10,491 nucleotides of DNA. It comes from Bacilli bacterium. GTDB lineage: Bacteria; Bacillota_I; Bacilli_A; RF39; UBA660. The stretch spans positions 1 to 10,491 of the forward strand of contig JAQVXV010000026.1 of NCBI GenBank assembly GCA_028708945.1, given 5' to 3'. The notes below the pieces were generated by a model. The model was not told the origin of the DNA and did not search any database. It saw only the letters and a list, made by a program, of their open reading frames with translations. Below, in pieces: positions 1-7,459 of the stretch. Position 1 is the first letter of the stretch. Every line of letters begins with the position of its first letter. Both the position numbers and the translations under genes were made by a program.

Positions 1-19
1 TCACTCTCATAATATTCAT
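1..19 (-). CDS. start of a truncated gene (5' end only)
   Basis: Only the first six codons (M-N-I-M-R-V) lie inside the window; the gene continues past the left edge, so its product cannot be named. The start is supported by a strong ribosome-binding site, AAGGAGA, five bases before the ATG, and by a promoter (44-72) almost the same as that of the neighbouring secreted-protein gene. It may be a paralogue or partner of that gene, but its first residues differ from that gene's. Confidence 0.6.
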
Positions 20-43
20 TCTATTCTCCTTATTTATAATTAA

Positions 44-72
44 AGATTACTATATAAGATATATAATGTCAA
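44..72 (-). promoter_or_regulatory. sigma-A-type promoter of the left-edge gene
   Basis: On the minus strand TTGACA (72-67) is followed after 17 bases by TAATCT (49-44). The next stretch, through the AAGGAGA ribosome-binding site, is nearly the same as the leader of the secreted-protein gene at 165-728: about 42 of 48 bases match by hand count. The promoter was probably copied with the gene. Confidence 0.7.
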
Positions 73-139
73 TATAAAATACATCTTGAAATGTAAATTT
101 TAAAAGGAAATATATGGTATTTTAACTTAGATACTATAT

Positions 140-166
140 ATAAAAAAAATGCATTTAAGCATTTTT
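140..166 (-). terminator. Rho-independent terminator of the TasA-like gene
   Basis: On the minus strand AAAAATGC (166-159), a six-base loop and GCATTTTT (152-145) form an 8-bp stem running into a T-run. The stop codon (167-165) overlaps the 5' arm. The stem is AT-rich, but a T-tract follows on the transcribed strand. Confidence 0.7.
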
Positions 167-728
167 ATTGAACTGATTCCGTTTTAATATAAGCAGTAAA
201 TGATTTATCTTGATCAGCATTTTGACTTGAAACAGTACTTGGAAAATAAATACTTAATGCATAAGTATGAATTTTAGCTCCACCAGTTGGACCTGCAAAT
301 GAACCGTTGCCCAATAGTAAAGTATTAGTACCAGTTGCAATATTTTGCTCAATCGTTATAGCTGGAATTATAGTCCCATTACCATCAGTATTAGTAGAAG
401 TCATTTTATATTTTAAAGCATTAGATGAAAATGTATTTCCTGTTACTACTAAAGTACACTTGTAATTCATTGCAATAGCAGTTGTATTTGTTCCAGTTAC
501 CGTAAAGGTTTTAGTAGTGGCTGCTTCAGGTTTAGGAAAAACATTAGAAACATTAATTTCAGTTCCTCCTGAGTAATTAATTGTCATTGTACCACCTGTT
601 ACTGTAAGCGTTGTTGCACTTTCTGAATTTGATATATTTGCAGTAAAGTATGCATAAGATATACCTATAACAGCTAATAATATAACTACAACAAATAATA
701 TAGCCTTTGTAATGTCTCTTTTTTTCAT
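165..728 (-). CDS. secreted protein with a TasA/SipW-cognate-like N-terminus
   Basis: This 187-residue protein starts with a basic MKKRD segment and a hydrophobic stretch (about residues 9-25) that runs into SYAYFTA (24-30). An AYF motif right after the hydrophobic core is typical of SipW-cognate signal sequences of the TasA/camelysin type, so export and possibly assembly at the cell surface are likely. The remainder is rich in Thr, Ser, Asn and Val, without catalytic motifs, and looks like one beta-sandwich domain. The ATG has an AAGGAGA ribosome-binding site and its own promoter, and the gene ends in a terminator, so it is probably monocistronic. No SipW-type peptidase is in the window. The family assignment rests on the N-terminus only; fibre formation is not shown. 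Confidence 0.7.
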   Translation of the reverse strand: MKKRDITKAILFVVVILLAVIGISYAYFTANISNSESATTLTVTGGTMTINYSGGTEINVSNVFPKPEAATTKTFTVTGTNTTAIAMNYKCTLVVTGNTFSSNALKYKMTSTNTDGNGTIIPAITIEQNIATGTNTLLLGNGSFAGPTGGAKIHTYALSIYFPSTVSSQNADQDKSFTAYIKTESVQ

Positions 729-754
729 GTTTTTATCTCCTTATTTATAATTTA

Positions 755-783
755 AGATTACTATAAAACAACTATAAAGTCAA
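755..783 (-). promoter_or_regulatory. sigma-A-type promoter of the TasA-like gene
   Basis: On the minus strand TTGACT (783-778), a 17-base spacer and TAATCT (760-755) lie about 27 bases before the start codon, with AAGGAGA (742-736) between. The -35 element begins right after the end of the rny hairpin. It is the sister of the promoter at 44-72. Confidence 0.7.
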
Positions 784-813
784 CAAGAAAGAAGTTTATT
801 TTGCTTCTTCTTG
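784..813 (-). terminator. possible terminator hairpin at the end of rny
   Basis: The minus-strand arms CAAGAAGAAG (813-804) and CTTCTTTCTTG (794-784) pair with one bulged base, and the rny stop codon lies in the loop. The next bases are the -35 element TTGACT rather than a T-run, so termination may be weak or need a factor. Confidence 0.4.
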
Positions 814-2349
814 TGCTCGAGTTTCTCTTATAACTGTTACTTTTATTGTTCCTGGATATTGCATTTCTGCTTCAATTTTTTCTTTCATTTCACGAGCTAT
901 TTTAAATGAAGTTAAATCATCAATTTCATCAGGTTTAACTATAACTCTTACTTCTCTTCCAGCTTGCATTGCATAAGTTTTTTCTACCCCTTTAAAACTG
1001 TTACCTAAATTTTCAAGTTCTTCTAGTCTTTTAATATAGTTCTCCATGGTATCATTTCGCGCACCAGGTCTAGCAGCTGATAATGTATCAGCAATACTAA
1101 CCAATACCGAAATAATATTAGTAGCTTCATAATCTCCATGATGAGAAAGAATTGCGTTTTGAACAATTTCATTTTCACCATATTTTTTAGCTAAGTCAAC
1201 TCCAATTTCAACATGACTTCCTTCAATTTCATTATCTATAGATTTTCCTATATCATGTAATAATCCTGCTCTTTTAGCTAAATTAATATTTTCACCTATT
1301 TCACTAGCTAAAAGCCCTGCTAAATTAGCAACTTCTTTAGAATGGTTCAAAGCATTTTGACCATAACTAGTTCGGAAGTTTAATTTACCAATTAAATATA
1401 CTAATTCTGGATCAATTTTAGATAATCCCAATTCATATATTGTTTCATTACCAATTTCAGTAACTCTAGTATTCATATCATTACATACTTTATCATAAAT
1501 TTCTTCAATTCTTGTTGGATGAATACGACCATCTTTTATTAGAGTTTCAATAGTTAATTTTGCTATTTCTCTTCTAAAAGGATCAAATGAAGAAATTACA
1601 ATTACTTCTGGGGTATCATCAATTATTAAATCAACACCAGTTACCGCTTCGATAGTACGAATATTTCTTCCTTCTCGGCCTATTAATCTACCTTTCATTT
1701 CATCGTTAGGCAATTCTATCGTACTAACGGTTTGAATTGTAGTAACATCATTAGCATATCTTTCCATAGAATTAACTAATAAATTTTTAGCTTTTTTATC
1801 AACTTCTAACTTTGCTTCAGCCTCTTTTTCTTTAATTAAAGAAGCTATTTCAACAGCCATAGTTGATTCTACTCTTTCCATAATTAAGTTATGAGCTTTG
1901 TCTTTTGATAAATTAGATATTTGTTCCAATTTATCTATTTCCTCTCTTATTAGTTCGTCCATTTTTAATTCTTTTTCTTGTAATTGTTTTTGCAGAATAT
2001 TTAAATTATTATCTTTTTGCTCTAAAAGATTATCTCTATTTTGAAGCATTTCTTCACGTTTATCTAAAGATTTTTCCCTTTGCATTAAACGTTCTTCACT
2101 ACTTAAAATTTCTGATTTTTTTTCCTTTATTTCTTTATCAGTTTGCTGTTTCAATTTAAAAGATTCTTCCTTTAACTCAATAATGCTATCTCGGCGATGC
2201 TTTTCAGCTTCCTTTTTAGCATCATTAATCATTTTTTCTGCTTTTTTACCGGCACCTGCTCCAGTTAATATAATTATTGCATATATTGCAGTGCCTCCTA
2301 ATATTAATCCAATAAAAAGAGTTAAAATGGAAGCCGTATTAAATACCAT
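796..2349 (-). CDS. rny: ribonuclease Y
   Basis: RNase Y is the membrane-anchored endoribonuclease that starts mRNA decay in many Firmicutes. The 517 residues match the usual length of about 520. In order there are an N-terminal membrane anchor (about 7-29), a long charged coiled coil (about 35-195), a KH domain with the RNA-binding loop GREGRNIR (224-231), and an HD domain with H336, the catalytic pair H365-D366 in LLHDIGK, and HH at 403-404. The ATG follows GGAGG at eight bases and a consensus-like promoter. It lies downstream of recA, as in Bacillus subtilis where only pbpX intervenes, but here it has its own promoter. No abnormal residue was seen. Confidence 0.98.
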   Translation of the reverse strand: MVFNTASILTLFIGLILGGTAIYAIIILTGAGAGKKAEKMINDAKKEAEKHRRDSIIELKEESFKLKQQTDKEIKEKKSEILSSEERLMQREKSLDKREEMLQNRDNLLEQKDNNLNILQKQLQEKELKMDELIREEIDKLEQISNLSKDKAHNLIMERVESTMAVEIASLIKEKEAEAKLEVDKKAKNLLVNSMERYANDVTTIQTVSTIELPNDEMKGRLIGREGRNIRTIEAVTGVDLIIDDTPEVIVISSFDPFRREIAKLTIETLIKDGRIHPTRIEEIYDKVCNDMNTRVTEIGNETIYELGLSKIDPELVYLIGKLNFRTSYGQNALNHSKEVANLAGLLASEIGENINLAKRAGLLHDIGKSIDNEIEGSHVEIGVDLAKKYGENEIVQNAILSHHGDYEATNIISVLVSIADTLSAARPGARNDTMENYIKRLEELENLGNSFKGVEKTYAMQAGREVRVIVKPDEIDDLTSFKIAREMKEKIEAEMQYPGTIKVTVIRETRAQEEAK

Positions 2350-2391
2350 ATCTTATTCCTCCATTTTCTTGTAGTTTTTATCTACACTCTT

Positions 2392-2420
2392 ATTATAAAA
2401 TTTATTAACAAATATTGCAA
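2392..2420 (-). promoter_or_regulatory. sigma-A-type promoter of rny
   Basis: On the minus strand TTGCAA (2420-2415), 17 bases and a perfect TATAAT (2397-2392) are followed by a leader of about 35 bases with GGAGG before the rny ATG. Confidence 0.8.
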
Positions 2421-2518
2421 GAAATATTTATTAATAAATTTTAATACAATATTGCTTAAAATAATAATACTTTATAATTATTTTAGTTATTATACTTTTA
2501 AAAATACCCTATATTTAT

Positions 2519-2545
2519 AAAAAAAAATGAGTTAATCATTTTTTT
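2519..2545 (-). terminator. terminator at the end of recA
   Basis: The minus strand shows AAAAAAATGA (2545-2536), a five-base loop containing the recA stop codon, then TCATTTTTTT (2530-2521). The 10-bp stem has only two G-C pairs, but the 3' arm is itself a T-run. The hairpin's 5' arm encodes the last residues of RecA. Confidence 0.6.
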
Positions 2546-3572
2546 TAACATCACTTTTTTTCTTTTTAAAACTATCTTTTATTTTCTTTTCTATTTCATC
2601 GGCTATTTTGGGATTATCTTTTAAATATAATTTAATATTTTCGCGACCTTGACCAATTTTTTCTCCATTATAACTAAACCATGAACCACTTTTTTCAATT
2701 ATACTTAAATCACTAGCTATATCAACAAGTTCTCCAACTTTACTTATGCCTTCCCCATAAACAATATCTAAAGTTGCAGTTTTAAAAGGTGGTGCCACTT
2801 TGTTTTTAACTACTTTGATATTTGTTTTATTGCCAGATATACTATCACCTAGTTTGATTTGTTCTCCTCTTCTAACATCAAGTCTAATAGAAGAATAAAA
2901 TTTTAACGCTCTTCCACCTGGAGTTGTTTCCGGATTACCAAATATAATACCTAATTTTTCTCTTAATTGATTTATAAAAATCGCTGTTGTTTTGGTTTTA
3001 TTTATAGTACCAGATAATTTTCTTAAAGCTTGACTCATTAACCTTGCTTGTAGTCCCATATGAGAATCACCCATTTCTCCATCTATTTCAGCTTTTGGAA
3101 CTAATGCAGCTACTGAATCTATGACAACAATATTAATAACTTCACTACGTACTAAAGCTTCACATATTTCTAATGCTTGTTCTCCAGTATCAGGTTGACT
3201 TAATAATAATTCATTAATATTAACTCCTAAATTTTTTGCATATATTGGATCCAAAGCATGTTCTGCATCTATAAAAGCTGCTCTTCCTCCAGCTTTTTGG
3301 ACTTCTGCTATGGCATGAAGTGCTACCGTGGTTTTTCCACTTGATTCAGGTCCAAATATTTCAATTATTCTTCCTTTCGGATAACCTCCTACTCCTAAAG
3401 CTAAATCAAGTGATAATGATCCTGATGACGTTACATCTATTTCAATATTATCATTTGCTCCAAGTCTCATTATAGCTCCTTTACCAAATTGTTTTTCGAT
3501 ATCTGCTAACACTTGTTCTAAAGCTTTATCTTTATCTTTATCTCTATCTTTTTCATTTAAACTATTCTTCAA
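2532..3572 (-). CDS. recA: recombinase RecA
   Basis: RecA forms ATP-dependent filaments on single-stranded DNA for homologous recombination, and activates LexA self-cleavage in the SOS response. At 346 residues it has normal length. It shows Walker [10 protein letters not shown] (74-82), a Walker B strand ending VVIDSVAAL (149-157), the L1 region around MGDSHMG (167-173), and the L2 region with [10 protein letters not shown] (211-220). The start is TTG at 3572, preceded by GGTGA at about eight bases. The nearby ATG in TTAAATGAA is out of frame, so TTG is the best choice. The N-terminus has an unusual Lys/Asp run before the conserved [17 protein letters not shown], and the C-terminus is Lys-rich. 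It is transcribed alone from a promoter with an SOS box. Confidence 0.98.
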   Translation of the reverse strand: MKNSLNEKDRDKDKDKALEQVLADIEKQFGKGAIMRLGANDNIEIDVTSSGSLSLDLALGVGGYPKGRIIEIFGPESSGKTTVALHAIAEVQKAGGRAAFIDAEHALDPIYAKNLGVNINELLLSQPDTGEQALEICEALVRSEVINIVVIDSVAALVPKAEIDGEMGDSHMGLQARLMSQALRKLSGTINKTKTTAIFINQLREKLGIIFGNPETTPGGRALKFYSSIRLDVRRGEQIKLGDSISGNKTNIKVVKNKVAPPFKTATLDIVYGEGISKVGELVDIASDLSIIEKSGSWFSYNGEKIGQGRENIKLYLKDNPKIADEIEKKIKDSFKKKKSDVKKND

Positions 3573-3604
3573 GTTTTATTTCACCAATCTTTCTTTCTAT
3601 AAAC

Positions 3605-3633
3605 ATTTTAATATATCAAAAATACTTTGTCAA
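3605..3633 (-). promoter_or_regulatory. sigma-A-type promoter of recA
   Basis: On the minus strand a perfect TTGACA (3633-3628), a 17-base spacer and TAAAAT (3610-3605) form a strong promoter. The expected transcript start, near 3598, leaves a short leader of about 25 bases before the TTG start. Confidence 0.88.
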
Positions 3634-3642
3634 CACTTTTTT

Positions 3643-3656
3643 CGAACAATCGTTCT
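3643..3656 (-). promoter_or_regulatory. LexA-binding SOS box of recA
   Basis: The plus strand reads CGAACAATCGTTCT, an exact GAAC-N4-GTTC match to the Firmicutes (DinR/LexA) SOS operator. It ends nine bases before the recA -35 element, comparable to the upstream operator position of B. subtilis recA. It implies DNA-damage control of recA by a LexA encoded elsewhere. Confidence 0.88.
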
Positions 3657-3675
3657 ACAAATTTTAAAAATCTGT

Positions 3676-3708
3676 AAATAAAAATAAAACAGCTATTAAA
3701 GCTGTTTA
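3676..3708 (-). terminator. Rho-independent terminator after pgsA
   Basis: The minus strand reads AAACAGCT, a five-base loop, AGCTGTTT, then a T-rich tail (3686-3676). The perfect 8-bp stem spans 3707-3687 and its first bases belong to the pgsA TAA. It separates the rodZ-pgsA unit from recA. Confidence 0.88.
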
Positions 3709-4299
3709 CCTTTCAATTAAAAATTCTTTATTAACGATAAAATATTGAATCCCTGAATAAACAGAAAGGATAGTTGCAATAAATACTAAATAATTCCCTA
3801 ATGATATATTCCATAATTCAAATGGTAAATTATAGAAGAATATCATAGTTAACCCAACCATCATAAATATAGTTTTTATCTTTCCTGCCATTGAAGCTGC
3901 TACTGCTTTTCCTGATGACCCAGCAACCATTTTAATTGAATCAACGGCAATATCTCTAATTATTATTGTAACTGGAATAATAATTGGTAAAAAACCATCA
4001 TAAGCAAGAGCTATTAATACTCCATTAACTAATACTTTATCTGCTATTGCATCCATAACTTTTCCAAAATCAGTAACTATACCTCGGTCTCGAGCAATCT
4101 TACCGTCTAAAAAATCAGTAAAACTAGCAATCATAAATAATATCCCAGCTATGATATATTTTATATTAATAGTAATACTTCCTGCTATTAAATAATTTGG
4201 CCATTTATAATTAATTTGATGAAAAGGAAAAACTAAAATTAATAATATTATGACTGCTAATATAATTCTTCCCATTGTAATTCTATTTGGTAAATTCAT
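3706..4299 (-). CDS. pgsA: CDP-diacylglycerol--glycerol-3-phosphate 3-phosphatidyltransferase
   Basis: PgsA is an integral membrane enzyme that joins CDP-diacylglycerol and glycerol 3-phosphate to make phosphatidylglycerol phosphate, the committed step to phosphatidylglycerol and cardiolipin. The 197 residues contain the complete CDP-alcohol phosphotransferase motif: D62, D65-G66, A69-R70, G79, D83 and D87, with canonical spacing. There are several hydrophobic helices (about 9-26, 45-62, 92-115, 140-158, 168-186). The ATG follows AGGAGG, which overlaps the stop codon of the rodZ-like gene eight bases upstream, so the two are co-transcribed and probably translationally coupled. In B. subtilis pgsA is followed by cinA and recA; here cinA is absent. 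Confidence 0.95.
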   Translation of the reverse strand: MNLPNRITMGRIILAVIILLILVFPFHQINYKWPNYLIAGSITINIKYIIAGILFMIASFTDFLDGKIARDRGIVTDFGKVMDAIADKVLVNGVLIALAYDGFLPIIIPVTIIIRDIAVDSIKMVAGSSGKAVAASMAGKIKTIFMMVGLTMIFFYNLPFELWNISLGNYLVFIATILSVYSGIQYFIVNKEFLIER

Positions 4300-4307
4300 A
4301 AATCCTC

Positions 4308-4781
4308 CTACTTATAATAAGTTAATACATTTGTTGTCACATTACCGACTGTAATTTGTTTAACACTCCAAAATATAGCAATAATAACTAAAATTAAAAT
4401 AATAATTATCATAATAATAAATTGTTTATCACTACTTTTTGATGCTGCTTTAGTATAAGGAGAAGCTATTCTCTCATCTTTTTCTTCAGCTTCAGCCTTT
4501 TCCTTTGCAGCCTTTTTTATGGCATCCATAGGAATTTTAGACGTCTTTTCAAACATATATTCATTAAATTCATCAATAACTTCAATCGAATTTAATCCTA
4601 AATATTTTGAATAACTTTCAATATATTCTTTGAGCACAAAAATATCTTTAAAAGATCCAATATTTCCTTCTTCTATTTGTTCTAAAACTAATAAGGGAAT
4701 TTCTAGATCTTTACTTACTTCTTCTAAAGATACACCAGAACTTTCTCTAGTTGTACTAAGAATTTCACCAATTTCAATCAA
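4308..4781 (-). CDS. RodZ/YmfM-type helix-turn-helix membrane protein
   Basis: RodZ-like proteins link MreB-type cytoskeleton and cell shape to the membrane. This 157-residue protein has an N-terminal xenobiotic-response-type HTH (about 3-70, with the typical MxEIGExL...RESSGxSLEEV start), a charged linker rich in Lys, Glu and Ala (about 85-115), one transmembrane helix (about 120-142) and only about 14 residues outside, so the periplasmic C-terminal domain of longer RodZ proteins is missing. A longer reading from GTG at 4793 is unlikely because that GTG lies inside the ribosome-binding site AAGGAAGTGA (4799-4790). The TTG at 4781 has eight-base spacing and gives the normal family N-terminus. 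It sits immediately before pgsA, as ymfM does in B. subtilis. Confidence 0.85.
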   Translation of the reverse strand: MIEIGEILSTTRESSGVSLEEVSKDLEIPLLVLEQIEEGNIGSFKDIFVLKEYIESYSKYLGLNSIEVIDEFNEYMFEKTSKIPMDAIKKAAKEKAEAEEKDERIASPYTKAASKSSDKQFIIMIIIILILVIIAIFWSVKQITVGNVTTNVLTYYK

Positions 4782-4811
4782 GTGGTTATTCACTTCCTTT
4801 TTTTAAGAAAA

Positions 4812-5160
4812 AAAATAATATCTTATAAGCCATATTCTGTACTTACTATGTAAGTGACAAACATTTATCTACCTTTATTGGTTCTCTATCAGTTTCATTT
4901 CACTTCAAAAGATTCCCCTACCATAATTTGGGTTTCTCGCTTGCGGGGTTTACCACGTTCCACTATATCCGTTTCCAGATATACTCGTCTCTTTGGCACT
5001 TTTATATCTACTTTAACCAGTTAAGGTTATTTCAAAGCCGTTAGTTATTAACTACCTAAGGTTATTTTTTCCCTTAGCACAAACACTAAAGTCATCTCAG
5101 ACTTTGCGAGTATGGACTTTCCTCTACTATATAATTAGCAGCGTTTGTCCAGATATTATT
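4812..5160 (-). ncRNA. rnpB: RNase P RNA, bacterial type B
   Basis: This is the catalytic RNA of RNase P, which matures the 5' ends of tRNAs. Conserved blocks on the minus strand are GAGGAAAGTCC (5124-5114), GTGGAACGTGGTAAACCCC (4963-4945), GCGAGAAACCCAAAT (4940-4926), GTAGGGGAA (4920-4912) and ACAGAATATGGCTTAT (4840-4825). The ends close in a perfect 10-bp P1 helix, 5160-5151 with 4823-4814, followed by a T-run. At roughly 349 nt it is shorter than the about 400-nt B. subtilis RNA, but has the type B layout. It directly follows gpsB, as in B. subtilis, and its 5' arm overlaps the last bases of gpsB. The exact ends are inferred from P1. Confidence 0.96.
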
Positions 5161-5476
5161 CTCTTCCATAAACAATTTTTTCTAAATTGCTTATTCTTTT
5201 TAAAAGATCTACATTTCCTATTTTTGCTTTATCATCTTCATTAGCTAAAATATTTTCCTTTAAATTACGATATTCCGCTTGAAGTTTTTTATTGTCATTT
5301 ATTAAATGAATGTTATCATTTTCTAATTTTTTAATCACCCTAATAAATTCAGTATAATCTCTAATAATCATATCTAAAAACTTATCAACTTCTTGCATTC
5401 TATAACCTCTAGCATCTATTTTAAAGTCCTTTTCCAATATTTCTTGAGGCGTTAAAAATAATTTATCATTCATCAT
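5156..5476 (-). CDS. gpsB: cell-division regulator GpsB (DivIVA family)
   Basis: GpsB is a small cytoplasmic membrane-associated adaptor that coordinates penicillin-binding proteins between septal and side-wall synthesis. The 106 residues show the DivIVA-type N-terminus (LTPQEILEKDFKIDARGYR, then EVDKFLDMIIRDY), a coiled coil (about 38-78) and the typical C-terminal trimerisation segment DLLKRISNLEKIVYG. The length fits the family (about 100). Two adjacent ATGs exist; the first (5476) is ten bases from AGAAGG and is preferred over the second. It has its own promoter. The stop codon lies inside the 5' arm of the RNase P P1 helix, so gpsB and rnpB are probably transcribed together. Confidence 0.95.
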   Translation of the reverse strand: MMNDKLFLTPQEILEKDFKIDARGYRMQEVDKFLDMIIRDYTEFIRVIKKLENDNIHLINDNKKLQAEYRNLKENILANEDDKAKIGNVDLLKRISNLEKIVYGRE

Positions 5477-5501
5477 ATATAACCAACCTTCTTACTAATA
5501 T

Positions 5502-5530
5502 ATTGTATTATTAATAGCGAGATTTGTCAA
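5502..5530 (-). promoter_or_regulatory. sigma-A-type promoter of gpsB (and perhaps rnpB)
   Basis: On the minus strand a perfect TTGACA (5530-5525), 17 bases and TACAAT (5507-5502). It starts ten bases after the stop codon of the 30-residue ORF. No other clear promoter was seen before rnpB, so it may drive both genes. Confidence 0.85.
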
Positions 5531-5539
5531 GATTGGAGT

Positions 5540-5632
5540 TTATTTGTCTAATACTGAATAAATGTATGATTCACCATATATTAACTTAGCTTTATCTATT
5601 TTACTTATTAATTCTTCATATATATCTGTCAT
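5540..5632 (-). CDS. predicted 30-residue small protein
   Basis: A short minus-strand frame encodes 30 residues beginning MTDIYEELISKIDKAK and ending YSVLDK. The ATG follows GAGGTG (5644-5639) at an ideal six-base spacing, and the ORF fills most of the gap between the amidase and gpsB. The sequence looks like a charged amphipathic helix with a Tyr-rich tail; there is no signal peptide or membrane segment. I do not recognise a family. A TATAAT-like stretch lies upstream but no convincing -35, so it might be read from the amidase transcript. The assignment rests on ribosome-binding site and context only. Confidence 0.5.
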   Translation of the reverse strand: MTDIYEELISKIDKAKLIYGESYIYSVLDK

Positions 5633-5689
5633 ATTAAACACCTCATTATTATATAATAAAGATAATTTTTAAAAATTAAAAGTTATTCG

Positions 5690-7396
5690 TCATATTAAGC
5701 CAAAATATTTCAATATTGTATCAGCTATAGTATTACCAATAAGTTCTTTATTTTGGATTATCCATGCTGCATCTTTTTCATAATCATGATGAGCTATTTC
5801 AAGTAATATTCCAAAAGGTACAGCAAGTTCATTTACTTCTCCCATTGATCCATTAGCATATTTTACTCCTCGATTAAATCCCTCTTCTTCAGAATAATAT
5901 ATATTTATTAAAGAATCTTGAATTAAATTTGCTAAGCTGTAAGTTTTACTAGATTGTTCATGAATCCAAGTCTCTATACCAAATATATTATGATTAGGAC
6001 TAGCATTTGAATGAATCGCTAAATGTAAATCAACTCCGTAATAACGTGAATCGGCTGTCCATAAATTTATATTACCATAAGGACTATTACGATATACTTT
6101 AACATTATGACTTTTTAATCTTTTCTCAATATAATTAGTTAAATCATTCATTTCAGATTGCTCATTAGAATAACCAGTACTATTTATCCCAAAATTCAAT
6201 TCTTGGTTAGATGGACTTAAATATACTGAATATGTATCTTTACTTCCAATATTAATCTCAAATTCATTAACAATACTATTATTCATTTTAGGTTCCATGA
6301 TAACAGTTTTTAAAGTTATATTTTTTTTAACTATTAATGGCTTATCATATTTTATTCCATTTACAACCGGATCACTATCATCTATTGTATAAAAAATTGT
6401 TCCCTCTTGATTAGGATTATTTAAATATAAATAACTACCTGATTTAACATATTTATGATAAGTGTTAATATAAACTGGTTTTAAGGTTTCTTTTTCATTC
6501 ATTTGAAATTCTACATTTGCAGATTTAGTATATTCCTCATAATCCTTATATAAAGCTTTAATTATAATATTATATTTTTCGGCTTTTTTAAAAAGTTCTG
6601 CCGATATAACACATCTATTCTTTTTAACGGTTGTTTCTTTTATTTTTTGATTTCCATTATAAATTTCTACCCTATAACTAGTAGCATTATCTCCACCATT
6701 ATAAGTAAAGATAACATCATTATAATCAAGGATATTACCACTAGCAGGACTAGTAATCATAATATCAGATATAGGACTAGTTTTGTTATATAAAGAAATC
6801 TTACTAATTGAAGTTAAACCATCAAATATTTGCACATCTAATTTTTGCATCATATCTTGATAAAATTTTTTATCTATTATGTATTCATTAGATATTATTT
6901 TTTCTTCTTTTAATTTATATTTATTATCATAAATAGCTATTTGATAATTTTTTTTGCTTAAATCACCATCAATTAATAATTTATAGTCTTCATCATTATT
7001 TAATATAAGATCATTATTACTACTAAAAGTCGGTTCAGTATATTTAAATTTATAAGGATTTTTAACTGCTATACTGTCTCCTAATTTATCATATGCATAT
7101 ACAACTAATTTATATTTTAAATTATATTCAAGCATATTTAAATCAATTTGATTTTTAGTTTCATAGACTGATTTAGAATATATAGGAATATTATTATTAT
7201 ATACTACAATGTCATAATATTCAGCAGCTTTAACTTTTTCAAATTTAATATTAAAATTAGTAGATACATTTTCAACATCTATAATATTAAAGCTACTTAA
7301 TATTTTATCACCATTTAATATTATTGCAGAAACCACAAAAGTCACACCTATAAAAGTTAATAATATTGATACTAAAGCAATAATAATCTTTTTCAT
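5690..7396 (-). CDS. membrane-anchored N-acetylmuramoyl-L-alanine amidase (Amidase_3-like)
   Basis: The 568-residue protein probably cleaves the MurNAc-L-Ala amide bond of peptidoglycan at the cell surface. It has an N-terminal signal anchor (about 4-27), two or more fibronectin-like beta domains (about 40-115 and 210-295), a chitobiase/hexosaminidase-C-terminal-like domain with FYTIDDSDP (about 315-375), and a C-terminal Amidase_3-type domain (about 388-568). Visible catalytic-site residues are E412 in the NEQSEMN segment, H460 and H462 in LHLAIHSNAS, and E533 in LLEIAHH. The canonical first-ligand motif GHGG is replaced by LSPSNQ (393-398), a variant also known to me from other gut Firmicutes amidases. 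The ATG follows AGGA closely. It lies downstream of a terminator; TATAAT at 7423-7418 is a possible -10, but no good -35 was found. Confidence 0.82.
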   Translation of the reverse strand: MKKIIIALVSILLTFIGVTFVVSAIILNGDKILSSFNIIDVENVSTNFNIKFEKVKAAEYYDIVVYNNNIPIYSKSVYETKNQIDLNMLEYNLKYKLVVYAYDKLGDSIAVKNPYKFKYTEPTFSSNNDLILNNDEDYKLLIDGDLSKKNYQIAIYDNKYKLKEEKIISNEYIIDKKFYQDMMQKLDVQIFDGLTSISKISLYNKTSPISDIMITSPASGNILDYNDVIFTYNGGDNATSYRVEIYNGNQKIKETTVKKNRCVISAELFKKAEKYNIIIKALYKDYEEYTKSANVEFQMNEKETLKPVYINTYHKYVKSGSYLYLNNPNQEGTIFYTIDDSDPVVNGIKYDKPLIVKKNITLKTVIMEPKMNNSIVNEFEINIGSKDTYSVYLSPSNQELNFGINSTGYSNEQSEMNDLTNYIEKRLKSHNVKVYRNSPYGNINLWTADSRYYGVDLHLAIHSNASPNHNIFGIETWIHEQSSKTYSLANLIQDSLINIYYSEEEGFNRGVKYANGSMGEVNELAVPFGILLEIAHHDYEKDAAWIIQNKELIGNTIADTILKYFGLI

Positions 7397-7424
7397 ATTT
7401 TCCTACTTTCTAAAACATTATATA

Positions 7425-7459
7425 ATAATTTAAAAAATAAAAAAAGGCATTAGCCTTTA
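7425..7459 (-). terminator. Rho-independent terminator of the 7457-8275 gene
   Basis: On the minus strand AAAGGC (7458-7453), a four-base loop and GCCTTT (7448-7443) form a stem followed by a long T-rich tail (TTTTATTTTTT). The first arm overlaps the stop codon at 7459-7457. Confidence 0.88.

Noticed and set aside
796..3572. Mycoplasma-type genetic code with TGA as Trp
   Set aside because: Trp residues are TGG and the genes end at TAA or TAG without needing TGA read-through.
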